In this document: piece by piece, positions 17,359 to 25,949 of the stretch
Layout: each line of letters begins with the position of its first letter
Position numbering within the stretch: the first letter of the stretch is position 1
From: Thauera sp. GDN1
GTDB lineage: Bacteria > Pseudomonadota > Gammaproteobacteria > Burkholderiales > Rhodocyclaceae
Length of the DNA: 64,000 nt
Direction of reading: 5' to 3'
Assembly: GCF_029223545.1 (NCBI RefSeq)
Contig: NZ_CP097870.1
Coordinates: 1,984,001-2,048,000, forward strand
Translations under genes and position numbers: made by a program
The notes under the pieces: generated by a model
Database searches by the model: none
What the model saw: only the letters and a program-made list of their open reading frames with translations
What the model was told of the DNA's origin: nothing

Positions 17359-18339
17359 ATGTCGGGAAGACTTCTACCAGATTGGGGCTGGGCCTGCATC
17401 CTGCAAGCGCATGGGAGTGATTGGGCCGCGCGGCGCGCGACAAGTTTCATCGTCGACGGCGTCGAGATCGAAATTCAGGCCGGCGGCGCCTGGCGCTGCG
17501 CCGCGGGGGTGGCCGCGGACACGGCCGCGCTGCTCGACCTCTTCCTGCCGCTGGTGGCGCAGGCGGGCCCGCTGGTGATCGCCCAGCTCGGGCAGAGCCT
17601 TGACGGGCGCATCGCCACCGAGAGCGGCGCGTCGCACTACATCAACGACGTCGAGGCGCGCACGCACCTGCATCGCCTGCGCGCGCTGGTCGATGCGGTG
17701 GTGGTGGGCGTGGGCACGGTGAATGCGGACGACCCGCAGCTGACCGTGCGCCATGTGCCCGGCGCCAATCCGCTGCGCGTGGTGCTCGATCCACGGCGGC
17801 GGGCGATGGCGCGGGCGCGCGTCTTTTGCGACGGCGCCGCGCCCACGCTGCATCTGGTCGCGGACGATGGGGACGCACCGGCCGCGACGGGCGCTGCGAT
17901 GCCTTCGTCCGGCGCCGCTTGGGCGCGCCGGCATGACTTGCCGGTGCCCGCGTGCCCGGCGCCTGCCGTGGTCCGTCCCGCGCCGTTGTCTCCCGAGGAA
18001 GTCCGGCATTGCGTCCTGCCCTGCGCAGACGGGGGCTTCGAACCTGCGGCGGTGCTGCGCTGGCTGCATGCGGCCGGATACCGGCGGGTGCTGGTGGAAG
18101 GCGGCGGCGTGACCGTGTCGCGTTTCCTGCAGGCGGGTGTGCTCGACCGTCTGCATGTGATGGTGGCGCCGCTGCTGTTCGGTTCGGGTCGGCCCGGCCT
18201 GGTATTGCCGCCGATCGATACGCTGGGCGAGGCGATCCGTCCGGCCGCGCGGACTTTTGCCTGTGGCGGGGACATGCTGTTCGATCTCGACCTGCGCCGA
18301 AGCGCCGGGCAGGGCGCGGACGGCACGGGCGCGCACTAG
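17359..18339 (+). CDS. RibD C-terminal (reductase) family protein without deaminase domain
   Basis: 326 residues. From about residue 72 it is a RibD-C / dihydrofolate-reductase-like fold: VIAQLGQSLDGRIATESGASHYI, VVVGVGTVNADDPQLTVR, and RRVLVEGGGVTVSRFLQAG near the C-terminus. The zinc deaminase domain of bifunctional RibD is missing, and a Pro/Ala-rich loop (about 170-215) interrupts the fold. Such enzymes reduce the ribose of ribosylamino-pyrimidines or related carbonyls with NADPH. AAGGA precedes the ATG. Divergent from ribA by 95 bases. Its TAG stop overlaps, on the opposite strand, the stop of the flippase-like gene. Confidence 0.85.
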   Translation: MSGRLLPDWGWACILQAHGSDWAARRATSFIVDGVEIEIQAGGAWRCAAGVAADTAALLDLFLPLVAQAGPLVIAQLGQSLDGRIATESGASHYINDVEARTHLHRLRALVDAVVVGVGTVNADDPQLTVRHVPGANPLRVVLDPRRRAMARARVFCDGAAPTLHLVADDGDAPAATGAAMPSSGAAWARRHDLPVPACPAPAVVRPAPLSPEEVRHCVLPCADGGFEPAAVLRWLHAAGYRRVLVEGGGVTVSRFLQAGVLDRLHVMVAPLLFGSGRPGLVLPPIDTLGEAIRPAARTFACGGDMLFDLDLRRSAGQGADGTGAH

Positions 18340-19421
18340 GGCCGCGGCGCGGCGCGTTCAGTGGGTGGGGCGCGCCGGACCGGGTGGCGGAGCAGCAGCG
18401 CGCCCGGCAGGCTCGACAGCAGCACGACCACGCCGTAGGCGATGGAGATCGCCACGCCCTGCGCGGGGTCGAGGCCGGCGGCCGTCCACACCAGGGCGGC
18501 TGCGCCCTCGCGGATGCCCCAGCCCGCCACCGACAGCGGGATCGCCATCGCCAGCAGCACCCAGGGCACCAGCGGCGCCGCGGTCGCCGCCGGGGTGTCG
18601 ATGCCGATCATGCGCATGCAGCACAGATAGACGCCGACATAGCTGGCCACGATCAGCAAGGAGGCGAGCAGCTGGCGCAGGAGCACCTCGCGCGCGAGCA
18701 AGGCCTGGTGAACCGCCTGTCCCAGACGGACGAGCTGGCGCCGGCCCCGCCACAGCGCCACGCCGACGAGCACGGGCAGCAGCGCAAGCGCGAGCGGCAA
18801 GGACGAGCCCGATCCGCCGGCGGACGAGGCGAACAGCCTTGCGCCCGCCGCCTGCAGTGCGGGCGCAAAGGGCAGCGTCGCCAGCACCACGGCCAGCAAG
18901 GCCAGCTGACCCGAGGCGCGCTCGATAATGACCGCATGCCAGGCCGCGATCCCGACCGGTGTCCCGCCTTCCGCCTCGGTCCGGGGGCGACGGGCGTGGC
19001 GCCAGGCGCGCGCGGCGTCGCCCATGACGCCGCCGGGCAGGATCTGGTTGAGGAAGGTGGCGACGTAGTATTCGCGCAGCGCCTCGCCGAAGGGGAGCGG
19101 CGACCCGAGGCGCGCGGCTGTGAGCCGCCATCGCCAGGCGGACAGGGCGAGCTGGGGAAAGCTCAGGGCCAGCGCCGCCGCCAGCCATGCTGGCTCCGGC
19201 GCGGAGAAGGCCGCAGCGAGCGTTCGCGGCTCGAGCCAGAGCAGTATCGCGGCCAGCAGGCCCAGGCTCGCGGCCGGACGCAAGGCCCGCTTCAGTCGGC
19301 GCGCGGCCATGGGCGGATGGGTGCCGGTGCGCGGGGCGGCAGCGGGCGAACGCGACGAAGGCTGCGCAGGCGTGGGCAAAGAGGTGGGCAACGTGGTGGG
19401 TGAGGGGGTGGGCGAAGACAT
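18336..19421 (-). CDS. Lysylphosphatidylglycerol synthase-type transmembrane (UPF0104) protein
   Basis: 361-residue polytopic membrane protein with about eight helices, matching the flippase-like half of MprF without its aminoacyltransferase domain. Landmarks are WRWRLTAARLG near 110, EYYVATFLNQILPGGVMGDAAR and SVAGWGIREGAAA. Relatives are often found with glycosyltransferases and are thought to move or anchor lipid-linked products. The N-terminus from 19421 holds a P-T-x-x tetrapeptide repeat from a 12-bp DNA repeat; an in-frame ATG at 19310 (MAARRLKRAL) would omit it and could be the true start. Last gene of the minus-strand run that begins with the MDR dehydrogenase. Confidence 0.82.
   Translation of the reverse strand: MSSPTPSPTTLPTSLPTPAQPSSRSPAAAPRTGTHPPMAARRLKRALRPAASLGLLAAILLWLEPRTLAAAFSAPEPAWLAAALALSFPQLALSAWRWRLTAARLGSPLPFGEALREYYVATFLNQILPGGVMGDAARAWRHARRPRTEAEGGTPVGIAAWHAVIIERASGQLALLAVVLATLPFAPALQAAGARLFASSAGGSGSSLPLALALLPVLVGVALWRGRRQLVRLGQAVHQALLAREVLLRQLLASLLIVASYVGVYLCCMRMIGIDTPAATAAPLVPWVLLAMAIPLSVAGWGIREGAAALVWTAAGLDPAQGVAISIAYGVVVLLSSLPGALLLRHPVRRAPPTERAAPRP
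19370..19417. repeat. Four copies of a 12-bp tandem repeat
   Basis: Four imperfect units, each keeping GTGGG at the same phase: GCGTGGGCAAAG, AGGTGGGCAACG, TGGTGGGTGAGG and GGGTGGGCGAAG. In the minus-strand frame of the flippase-like gene they encode SPTP, SPTT, LPTS and LPTP. Since 12 is a multiple of three, copy-number change would not break the frame. Confidence 0.75.
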
Positions 19422-19441
19422 CCGAGCTTGTGCGCGCCGGT

Positions 19442-20389
19442 TCAGCGCGCGGGGTGGGGCGGGGTGGCGAACAGGTCGATGTGGCCGACCTCGAGCGTGC
19501 TGCCGCCGGCTCCGCCATGAGGACCGCCGCCGGCCTCGCAGTCCGCAATGCGCCGGGCGTGCCACGCCGTGATGCGCGCACGCGCGTCCGGGCGCTGGGC
19601 ACAGGCGGCGTCGCGCCAGCCGTCGATCAGCGCGCGGGCGAGTGCGGCATGTGCGGGTTCGGCCAGACGAAGCCGCCACGGACTCGCCGCGAGCCGGACC
19701 TCGAAGCCGCGCCGCTCCAGGCATGCGGCGAGCGCGGGCGCGGCGTCCGGGCCGAGCGCGGCGCCCAGGCCCTTGTCGCGGCGCTGGTGGGCGTTGAAGG
19801 TCGAGCGCACGAAGTCGTCGTCGGCATTGACGAGCGAGGCCTCTGCGGCGCTCGTCGCGGTGCCGGACAGGAAGCGCCAGGTCCCGTCCACGCTCAAGGT
19901 CACCAGCACCGCGCTGCCGGTCTCGGCGCAGGCGGCGGCGAGACGCTCGAGCCAGGCGGCCTCCACCAGGTCGAGCAGGGCCGACGCACAGACGAGGTCC
20001 GCGCCGGCCAGCGTCGGTGCATCGAGCCGGGCAAGATCCTGGTGGCGCGTCATCACATCGACCGCTGTGCCATCGGCAGCGCGCAACACGGCGCACCCGG
20101 CGCGCGCCCGGGCGAGGAGGCCGGCATCGTGATCGATCAGGGTCCAGGCCTGGGGGCCGGGCAGGCGCGGGGCTAGGTGGCAGGGGTTGGCGCCGGCGCC
20201 GCTACCCAGGTCGATGAGGCGGAGCGCCTGGCCCGCGGGCGCGGCCGCCAGGCGCTGGCACAGCCAGTCGGCGGCGCGCGCCTCCAGTTCCTGCGCGCGC
20301 GCAGCACTGTCCGCCGCCTTGCGCAGGGCGAGCCAGCTCGCGTCGAAGCAGGCATCGGAGTGAGGCTGGGCGTGATCGTTGAGGCTCAT
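19442..20389 (-). CDS. Class I SAM-dependent methyltransferase
   Basis: 315-residue protein with a Rossmann methyltransferase core. The SAM-binding loop LIDLGSGAGANPCHLAPRL lies at about 59-77, the acidic second-strand end is LIDHDAGLL, and a motif-IV-like stretch is ADLVCASALLDLV. Target unknown. It lies 20 bases upstream of the flippase-like gene and 29 bases downstream of the glycosyltransferase gene, so belongs to the same minus-strand operon. In this context it most likely methylates a small glycosylated product or its precursor, rather than RNA or protein (inference). Confidence 0.85.
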   Translation of the reverse strand: MSLNDHAQPHSDACFDASWLALRKAADSAARAQELEARAADWLCQRLAAAPAGQALRLIDLGSGAGANPCHLAPRLPGPQAWTLIDHDAGLLARARAGCAVLRAADGTAVDVMTRHQDLARLDAPTLAGADLVCASALLDLVEAAWLERLAAACAETGSAVLVTLSVDGTWRFLSGTATSAAEASLVNADDDFVRSTFNAHQRRDKGLGAALGPDAAPALAACLERRGFEVRLAASPWRLRLAEPAHAALARALIDGWRDAACAQRPDARARITAWHARRIADCEAGGGPHGGAGGSTLEVGHIDLFATPPHPAR

Positions 20390-20418
20390 CGGATGACTCG
20401 TGCGGGCTTGCGGGGCGT

Positions 20419-21495
20419 TCAGGGCCGGCTCGGGGTGGAGCACGGCGAGCGCTCCAGCGCGGTCAGCACGGCGGCGAACTCGGCGCCGGCGCGCGGCCAG
20501 TCGCGCAGCGCCGCGCGTGCCCTGCGGGCGCCGTCGCGCAGGGCGTGGCGGCGCCCGCGGTCCCTGATCAGGGCGGCCAGCGCGTCGGCGAGCGCATCGA
20601 CGTCGCCGGGCGGGACGGCGAGCCCGGCGCCCGTGGGCAGGGTCTCGGCCAGGGCGCCGCCGGTGGTGGTGAGGACCGGCAGCCCGGCCGAGATCGCCTC
20701 GGTCACCACCATGCCGTAGCCCTCGTAGTGCGAGGGCAGCACGAACAGATCGGCGCCGGTGTAGGCCGCCCGCAGGCGCGCGTCGTCGCATTCGCCGTGG
20801 AGCCGGATGCGTTCGTCGAGACCGGTTTCGGTGACGAGCGCCGCGAGCGCACGGGCAAAATCCGGATCACGCGTGCGGCTGCCGATGATGTCGCACTGCC
20901 AGGACAGCCCGCACACGCGGTGCAAGGCGCGCACCAGCAGGTCCTGGCCCTTGCGCGGGCTGAGGGTGCCGATGCACAGCAGCCGGGGCGGCTCGCCCTC
21001 GGCCATGGCCAGCGGCAGCGGCGTCACCCCGGGTTCGACCGTGCGCACACGGGCGGGCTGGAGGCCGAAGTCGGCGATCCGTCGTGCGGTGAAGCGGCTG
21101 GTGGTGATCACCTGGCGGACGGCCGCAAGCGCGGCGCGCTCGCTGGCGAGCAGGCAGTGGCGGCGCGCCACGCTCAGCCCGCGTTCGTCGCCGAGCGGGT
21201 GGTGCACCAGGGCGACGAGCGCGAGACGGTGGCCGTGGCGGATCGCGACCTCGGGGAGGCCGCCGAGGGCCAGCCCATCGACGATCACCTGGCGTCCGTC
21301 GGGCAGTGCGGCGAGGGTGCGCTCGAGGGCGGCGCGCGCGCCCGCATCGTCCTCGGGAAAGCGTCCGGGGAGGCCATGCACATCGACCGTCCACCCCAGC
21401 CGGCGCAGCTCGGCGACGATGTGGGCGTCGTACAGATAGCCGCCGGTGCGCTGGCCGGGGTCGCCCGGCACGATGAAGTCGAGGCGCGGCGTCAT
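20419..21495 (-). CDS. Glycosyltransferase family 4 protein
   Basis: 358-residue GT-B-fold retaining glycosyltransferase. The N-terminal acceptor domain starts LDFIVPGDPGQRTGGYLYD. The nucleotide-sugar domain has LLCIGTLSPRKGQDLLVRAL, ADLFVLPSHYEGYGMVVTEAISAG (containing the E-x7-E motif of GT4 enzymes) and GLAVPPGDVDALADAL. No signal peptide or helix is visible, so it is cytoplasmic or peripheral at the membrane. The 112-base gap to the PTPS-like gene upstream is very GC-rich and I saw no gene in it. Within this cluster it would add a sugar to the pterin/pyrimidine product or to a lipid carrier (inference). Confidence 0.9.
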   Translation of the reverse strand: MTPRLDFIVPGDPGQRTGGYLYDAHIVAELRRLGWTVDVHGLPGRFPEDDAGARAALERTLAALPDGRQVIVDGLALGGLPEVAIRHGHRLALVALVHHPLGDERGLSVARRHCLLASERAALAAVRQVITTSRFTARRIADFGLQPARVRTVEPGVTPLPLAMAEGEPPRLLCIGTLSPRKGQDLLVRALHRVCGLSWQCDIIGSRTRDPDFARALAALVTETGLDERIRLHGECDDARLRAAYTGADLFVLPSHYEGYGMVVTEAISAGLPVLTTTGGALAETLPTGAGLAVPPGDVDALADALAALIRDRGRRHALRDGARRARAALRDWPRAGAEFAAVLTALERSPCSTPSRP

Positions 21496-21607
21496 GCGCT
21501 CGACGCCGCTGGGCTTGCGAAGGCGCCGCCCGCGCGACGGGCGGTGTCCTCCCCGGCGGCCCGGGCCGCTGCGCGCAGCGCGTGGTCCGGGGCTGCCGTC
21601 GCCTGCA

Positions 21608-22006
21608 TCACAGCGCGCCCTCGTAGCTCGCCCAGGCGATGTGCGATTCGTGCAGGGTGACCTTCAGGCGCTCCAGGCCCTGTGCGCCGCCGCCCAGCCG
21701 GCCGTCGCGGATCGCCGCCGCCAGGCGCTCGAAGATTTCCCGCGCCATGAACTCGGTGGTCGTGTTGCGGCCGCGGAAGGCCGGCTCTTCATCGAGGTTG
21801 CGGAAGTTGAGTCCGGCGAGCACCGCCTCGAGGGTGTCGCCGGCGAGGCCGATGTCGACCACCAGGCCGTCGGCGTCGAGCTCGCCGCGCTGGAAGCAGG
21901 CGTCGACGATGTAGGTGGCGCCGTGCACGCGTTGCGCGGGGCCGAAGATGGCGCCCTGGAAACTGTGGGCGATCATGATGTGGTCGCGGACGGTCAGGCT
22001 GTACAT
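21608..22006 (-). CDS. Divergent 6-pyruvoyl-tetrahydropterin synthase / QueD-like protein
   Basis: 132-residue member of the PTPS/QueD superfamily by length and layout: IAHSF (His14), RVHGATYIV (His28), [23 protein letters not shown] and [13 protein letters not shown] (Glu120). Several family-defining residues are changed. The zinc motif H-G-H is H-G-A (Ala30). The catalytic Cys position, four before that motif, is Ala24. The Asp-His pair of the L-D-H-x-N-L-D segment is Asn67-Phe68. Glu120, which holds the pterin ring, is kept. It may bind a pterin-like ligand but should not do standard PTPS chemistry. The start overlaps the MDR gene's end by 13 bases. Confidence 0.87.
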   Translation of the reverse strand: MYSLTVRDHIMIAHSFQGAIFGPAQRVHGATYIVDACFQRGELDADGLVVDIGLAGDTLEAVLAGLNFRNLDEEPAFRGRNTTTEFMAREIFERLAAAIRDGRLGGGAQGLERLKVTLHESHIAWASYEGAL

Positions 22007-23037
22007 GAATCGTCTCCGGAGTTCGTGGTGGGGTCGTCCCGGGTGCCGGCGTCCGGGTAGCGGATGCGTTCGCACAGTGCGCCCGCCGGCTCGAAGGCGA
22101 GGCGCTGCATCAGCGCCGGCAGGTCCTGGAAAGCGGTTTCGCCGCTGATCAGCGCATCGAGCCGGGGATCGACGAGCAGGGACAGCGCAAGTTCCATGCG
22201 TCGGCGATACGTCCACCGCGGGCTCTTCTGCGGCGGGACGTGACCGACCTGGCTCGACTTGATGCCGAGCCGGCGGGCGTGGAAGGCGCCGCCGAGCGGC
22301 ACGCTCACCGCCGTGCGCCCGTACCAGCTCATCTCGATGACGGTCGCCTCCTGTCCGGCGAGTTCGAGCGCAGTGGCCAACCCGGCCGGGTGGCCGCTGG
22401 CGTGGAAGACGAGATCGCATTCCGCGCCGGCGGCCGCGGGCAGGCGGAAGCCGAGGCCGAGGGCGTCGGCGAGCCGGGCGCGGCCGGGATCGATGTCGAT
22501 CAGCTCGACTTCGGCGCCGGGAATGCGCGCGCACAGCCACGCGACCAGGCTGCCCACCACGCCGGCGCCGACGACGGCGATGCGGTCGCCCATTCCCGGT
22601 GCACCGTCCCAGCACGCGTTGAGCGCGGTTTCCATGTTTGCGGCGAGCACCGCGCGCGCCGGCGGCAGTCCGGGCGGCAGCGGGATGACGGCGCGCGCGG
22701 GCACGACATAGCGCGTCTGGTGCGGGTGCAGGCAGAACACCACGCGGCCGCGCAGCGCGGCGGCTTGGGCCCCGGTGCCGTCCTCGACGACGCCAACGCT
22801 GATGTAGCCGTACTTCACCGGCCCGGGGAAATCGCCCTCCTGGAAGGGCGCACGCATGCGCTGGTACTCGCTCTCGGGCACCTCGCCGCGGAAGACCAGG
22901 CTCTCGGTGCCGCGGCTGACCGCGCCGTATAGACTGCGCACGAGGACTTCGCCCGCAGCGGGCGGGTGCAAGGTCGCGGGGCGCAGTTCGCCATGGCCGG
23001 GGCATACGGTCCAGAAGGCGAGATTGGTGTCGGCCAT
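21994..23037 (-). CDS. MDR-family (zinc-type alcohol dehydrogenase-like) oxidoreductase
   Basis: 347-residue medium-chain dehydrogenase/reductase with a GroES-like N-terminal domain ([18 protein letters not shown]) and a Rossmann domain whose NAD(P) loop is [16 protein letters not shown], ending in an Asp-rich [11 protein letters not shown]. The classical GHE zinc motif is replaced by KYGYISVG and no four-Cys structural zinc loop is seen, so it may be zinc-independent. The S-R-G-T-E motif is shared with BchC-like and sugar-modifying members. GAGGA lies before the ATG at 23037. First gene of the minus-strand operon; overlaps the PTPS-like gene, pointing to translational coupling and a shared substrate. 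Confidence 0.87.
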   Translation of the reverse strand: MADTNLAFWTVCPGHGELRPATLHPPAAGEVLVRSLYGAVSRGTESLVFRGEVPESEYQRMRAPFQEGDFPGPVKYGYISVGVVEDGTGAQAAALRGRVVFCLHPHQTRYVVPARAVIPLPPGLPPARAVLAANMETALNACWDGAPGMGDRIAVVGAGVVGSLVAWLCARIPGAEVELIDIDPGRARLADALGLGFRLPAAAGAECDLVFHASGHPAGLATALELAGQEATVIEMSWYGRTAVSVPLGGAFHARRLGIKSSQVGHVPPQKSPRWTYRRRMELALSLLVDPRLDALISGETAFQDLPALMQRLAFEPAGALCERIRYPDAGTRDDPTTNSGDDSCTA

Positions 23038-23230
23038 CCTGTGGTCCTCGGATCGAACCCGGCGCGTATGGGGTGCCCGCGCGCCCGGCGGAGTGTCGGC
23101 GCCGCCGCGTGGTGGATCGCGCAGCGCTTGTGCGAACCCTTTGCCGCGGCGGATGATCGAAGCGGACATGGTAGCAGGGGCCCGGGATCCGGGGCTGCGG
23201 ACCGGGCGGCAACGCGGCGAGGGCTGAGGA

Positions 23231-23983
23231 TTGATCGAGGAAGGCGGATTGGCTTCGGGGCGCAGGTCCTTGCCGGTCGCGGTGCTGGAGCTGCTGGCCG
23301 CACTCGGAATGCTGCTCGGCCTGTGTGCGCTCGGTGCGACGTTCGTCGCGCTGCCCGGCCGGGCAATGTGGGCGGCCGCTGGCGTGCTGGTGGCGGCGTG
23401 CGCGCTGGTGCTGAGCCGATGGCCCGATCCGCGTACCACGCTGGGACCGGCGAACCGGGTCACGCTGGGGCGGGCGGTGCTGGTGGCGCTGGTGGCCGGA
23501 ACGCTCGCGGCACCGGTGTGGGCGCAGCACCATGCGGCCTGGGTCGCAGTGGTGGCGGGTATCGCGCTCGCCCTCGATGGTGTGGACGGTTGGGTGGCGC
23601 GCCGCTGGCGCTGTGCCAGTGCCTTCGGTGCGCGCTTCGACATGGAGCTCGACGCCTTCCTGATCCTGGTGCTGTGCGCGCATCTGCTGTTGATGGGCAA
23701 GGCGGGGAGCTGGGTGCTGGTGATCGGGGCGATGCGTTATGGATTCGTCGCCGCGATGCGGGTGTGGCCCTGGCTCGATGGTCCGCTGCCCGAAAGCGGC
23801 CGGCGCAAGCTGGTGTGCGTTTGGCAGGTCGCCAGCCTGCTGCTGTGCCTGTTGCCGGTCGTCGATGCGACGTCGGCGGCGGTGCTGCTGGCGGCCGCAC
23901 TCGGCCTGCTGGCGTGGTCGTTCGCAGTCGATGTGCGCTGGCGCTACGTGAACGGCCGCCCCGAGGGAAAGCGCGGCGGATGA
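23231..23983 (+). CDS. CDP-alcohol phosphatidyltransferase family protein
   Basis: 250-residue integral membrane enzyme with about six helices and the full CDP-alcohol phosphotransferase motif D-x2-D-G-x2-A-R-x8-G-x3-D-x3-D at about 116-141 (Asp116, Asp119, Gly120, Ala123, Arg124, Gly133, Asp137, Asp141). It moves a phosphoryl-alcohol group from a CDP-linked donor to an alcohol, often making a phospholipid; donor and acceptor are unknown. The start is TTG at 23231, or perhaps TTG at 23249, which has a better GAGGAAGG site. Divergent from the MDR gene by 193 bases and followed closely by the YceI gene. Confidence 0.87.
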   Translation: MIEEGGLASGRRSLPVAVLELLAALGMLLGLCALGATFVALPGRAMWAAAGVLVAACALVLSRWPDPRTTLGPANRVTLGRAVLVALVAGTLAAPVWAQHHAAWVAVVAGIALALDGVDGWVARRWRCASAFGARFDMELDAFLILVLCAHLLLMGKAGSWVLVIGAMRYGFVAAMRVWPWLDGPLPESGRRKLVCVWQVASLLLCLLPVVDATSAAVLLAAALGLLAWSFAVDVRWRYVNGRPEGKRGG

Positions 23984-24039
23984 GGTGGTGCGGTGAGTCA
24001 CGCCCGACCAATCGACGAAGTGCCAAGGAGGAGGACACG

Positions 24040-24666
24040 ATGAACACAAGAACCACCGCTTTTCCCGCCCTGCGCCGGCTGCTGGCCGCGGGTCTGGCCC
24101 TGGCCGCGGTCGGTGCGGGCCCGGCCTGGGCCGAGCCACGCACCTACACGATCGATCCGGATCATTTCTCGATCGGTTTCCAGGTCGAGCACCTGGGCTA
24201 TGCGGACGTGATCGGCATGTTCCTGAAGGGCAGCGGCAGCTTCGTCTATGACGAGGCGACACGCACGCTGTCATCCGGGCGCGTGGTGGTGGCCGCGGAC
24301 AGCGTGTTCAGCAACCACAAGGCGCGCGACCGGCACGTGCGGGACAGCGATTTCCTCGATGCCGACCGTCATCCCGAGATCGTGTTCGAGGCCACCGCCT
24401 TCGAGCTGCTGATGGAGAACGATGGGCGGCTGGACGGACGCCTGAGCGGCAAGCTCACACTGCTCGGCCAGACTCATCCGGTGACGCTGGAGGTGTCGCT
24501 GAACAAGGCGGCGACCTACCCATTCGGCCATCGCAAGCACACGCTGGGGGTCTCGGCTCGCACCAGCCTGCTGCGCAGCCAGTGGGGCATGAGCTACGGG
24601 GTCGACCGCGGCATGGTCGGCGACGAGGTGCTGCTCAGCTTCGAACTCGAGGCGATGCGCGACTGA
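24040..24666 (+). CDS. YceI family periplasmic protein
   Basis: 208 residues. The signal peptide (basic [13 protein letters not shown], hydrophobic core, AWA cut near residue 31) is followed by a YceI domain: [51 protein letters not shown] and [14 protein letters not shown]. YceI proteins are lipocalin-like barrels that bind isoprenoid or other long-chain amphiphiles in the periplasm. AAGGAGGAGG precedes the ATG. It lies 56 bases after the CDP-alcohol phosphotransferase gene on the same strand, which fits a lipid-related role. Confidence 0.92.
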   Translation: MNTRTTAFPALRRLLAAGLALAAVGAGPAWAEPRTYTIDPDHFSIGFQVEHLGYADVIGMFLKGSGSFVYDEATRTLSSGRVVVAADSVFSNHKARDRHVRDSDFLDADRHPEIVFEATAFELLMENDGRLDGRLSGKLTLLGQTHPVTLEVSLNKAATYPFGHRKHTLGVSARTSLLRSQWGMSYGVDRGMVGDEVLLSFELEAMRD

Positions 24667-24718
24667 AGCCGCGACGAGCGCCGCGTCCGTCCTGGCGACG
24701 GCTCGGCGCGGGTGCCGT

Positions 24719-25798
24719 TCAGCCGCCGATGTAGGACATCTCGATCTTGCGCAGCGCGGCGGTGTCGGCGGTGCGGATCTCGGAGTAGCGGTCCTCGCGC
24801 GCCTGCCAGACCTGGGCGATGGCCGCGTCGAGGGCCTCGTCCTCGGCACCGGTGCGCAGCAGGCTGCGCAGGTCGTGACCGTGCTGGGCGAACAGGCAGG
24901 TGTAGATCTGGCCTTCGGTGGACAGGCGGATGCGGGTGCAGGTGGAGCAGAAGGCCTGGGTGACCGAGGAGATCACGCCGATCTCGCCGGCGCCGTCCTT
25001 GTAGCGCCAGCGCTCGGCGACCTCGCCCTCGTAGTTGGGATCGATGGGTTCGAGCGGGAACAGGCGGTCGATACGGGCGATGACCTCGCGCGAGGGCAGC
25101 ACCTCGTCCATCTTCCAGCCGTTGGAAGCGCCGACGTCCATGAATTCGATGAAGCGCAGGATGTGGCCGCTGTGGCGGAAGTGCCCGGCCATGGCCTCGA
25201 TGTCGGAATCGTTGGTGCCGCGCTTGACCACCATGTTGACCTTGATCGGACCCAGGCCCACCGCCCGGGCCGCCTCGATGCCTTCCAGCACGCGGGCGAC
25301 CGGGTAGTCGGCGTCGTTCATGCGCCGGAACAGGGTGTCGTCGAGCGCGTCCAGACTGACGGTGACGCGGTGCAGCCCGGCGTCCTTGAGCCGGCGCGCC
25401 AGCTTGGGCAGCAGCACGCCGTTGGTGGTGAGCGTGATCTCGACGCCGTCGAGCGCGGCCAGCATGCCGATCAGGCGATCGACATCCTTGCGCAGCAGCG
25501 GCTCGCCGCCGGTGATGCGGATCTTGCGCACGCCGCGGGCGACGAACAGGCGGGCCACGCGCACGATCTCCTCGAAGCTGAGCAGTTCGCGCCGGGGCAG
25601 GAAGGCGTAGTCGTCGCCGAAGACCTCGCGCGGCATGCAATACACGCAGCGGAAGTTGCAGCGGTCGGTGACCGAGATGCGCAGATCGCGCACGCTGCGG
25701 CCGCGGCGATCGAACAGCAGTTCGCCGGCGGGCGGGCGCAGCGTCATGTCGGGCGTGGCGATGGCGGACGCAGCCTGCTGGATCGGGATGACTTTCAT
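24719..25798 (-). CDS. moaA: GTP 3',8-cyclase MoaA
   Basis: 359-residue radical SAM enzyme for the first step of molybdenum cofactor synthesis, turning GTP into 3',8-cyclo-GTP. The N-terminal 4Fe-4S cluster ligands are Cys47, Cys51 and Cys54 (CNFRCVYC). The second cluster is bound by CSTC and a downstream Cys (QIYTC) near 280-300. The C-terminus is the required Gly-Gly (YIGG). Full length. Convergent with yceI and divergent from the Lon-like gene. No clear molybdenum cofactor riboswitch was recognised in the 151-base upstream region. Confidence 0.96.
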   Translation of the reverse strand: MKVIPIQQAASAIATPDMTLRPPAGELLFDRRGRSVRDLRISVTDRCNFRCVYCMPREVFGDDYAFLPRRELLSFEEIVRVARLFVARGVRKIRITGGEPLLRKDVDRLIGMLAALDGVEITLTTNGVLLPKLARRLKDAGLHRVTVSLDALDDTLFRRMNDADYPVARVLEGIEAARAVGLGPIKVNMVVKRGTNDSDIEAMAGHFRHSGHILRFIEFMDVGASNGWKMDEVLPSREVIARIDRLFPLEPIDPNYEGEVAERWRYKDGAGEIGVISSVTQAFCSTCTRIRLSTEGQIYTCLFAQHGHDLRSLLRTGAEDEALDAAIAQVWQAREDRYSEIRTADTAALRKIEMSYIGG

Positions 25799-25949
25799 GT
25801 TCGGCGGCGGGTTGGGGTTGGGGGATTATCGATTCGTGGACCGCGCGGCGCAAGGCGAGGTTCGCGCGGGCGGGTTTCTGATCGTGCCCCGGGGCGGGGT
25901 GTATCATTGCGCTCCCTGCCGATCCGGCACCAGAAGAAAGATCAACTCC

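Noticed and set aside
25799..25949. Molybdenum-cofactor riboswitch upstream of moaA
   Set aside because: No recognisable conserved core in the 151-base gap; I cannot support it.
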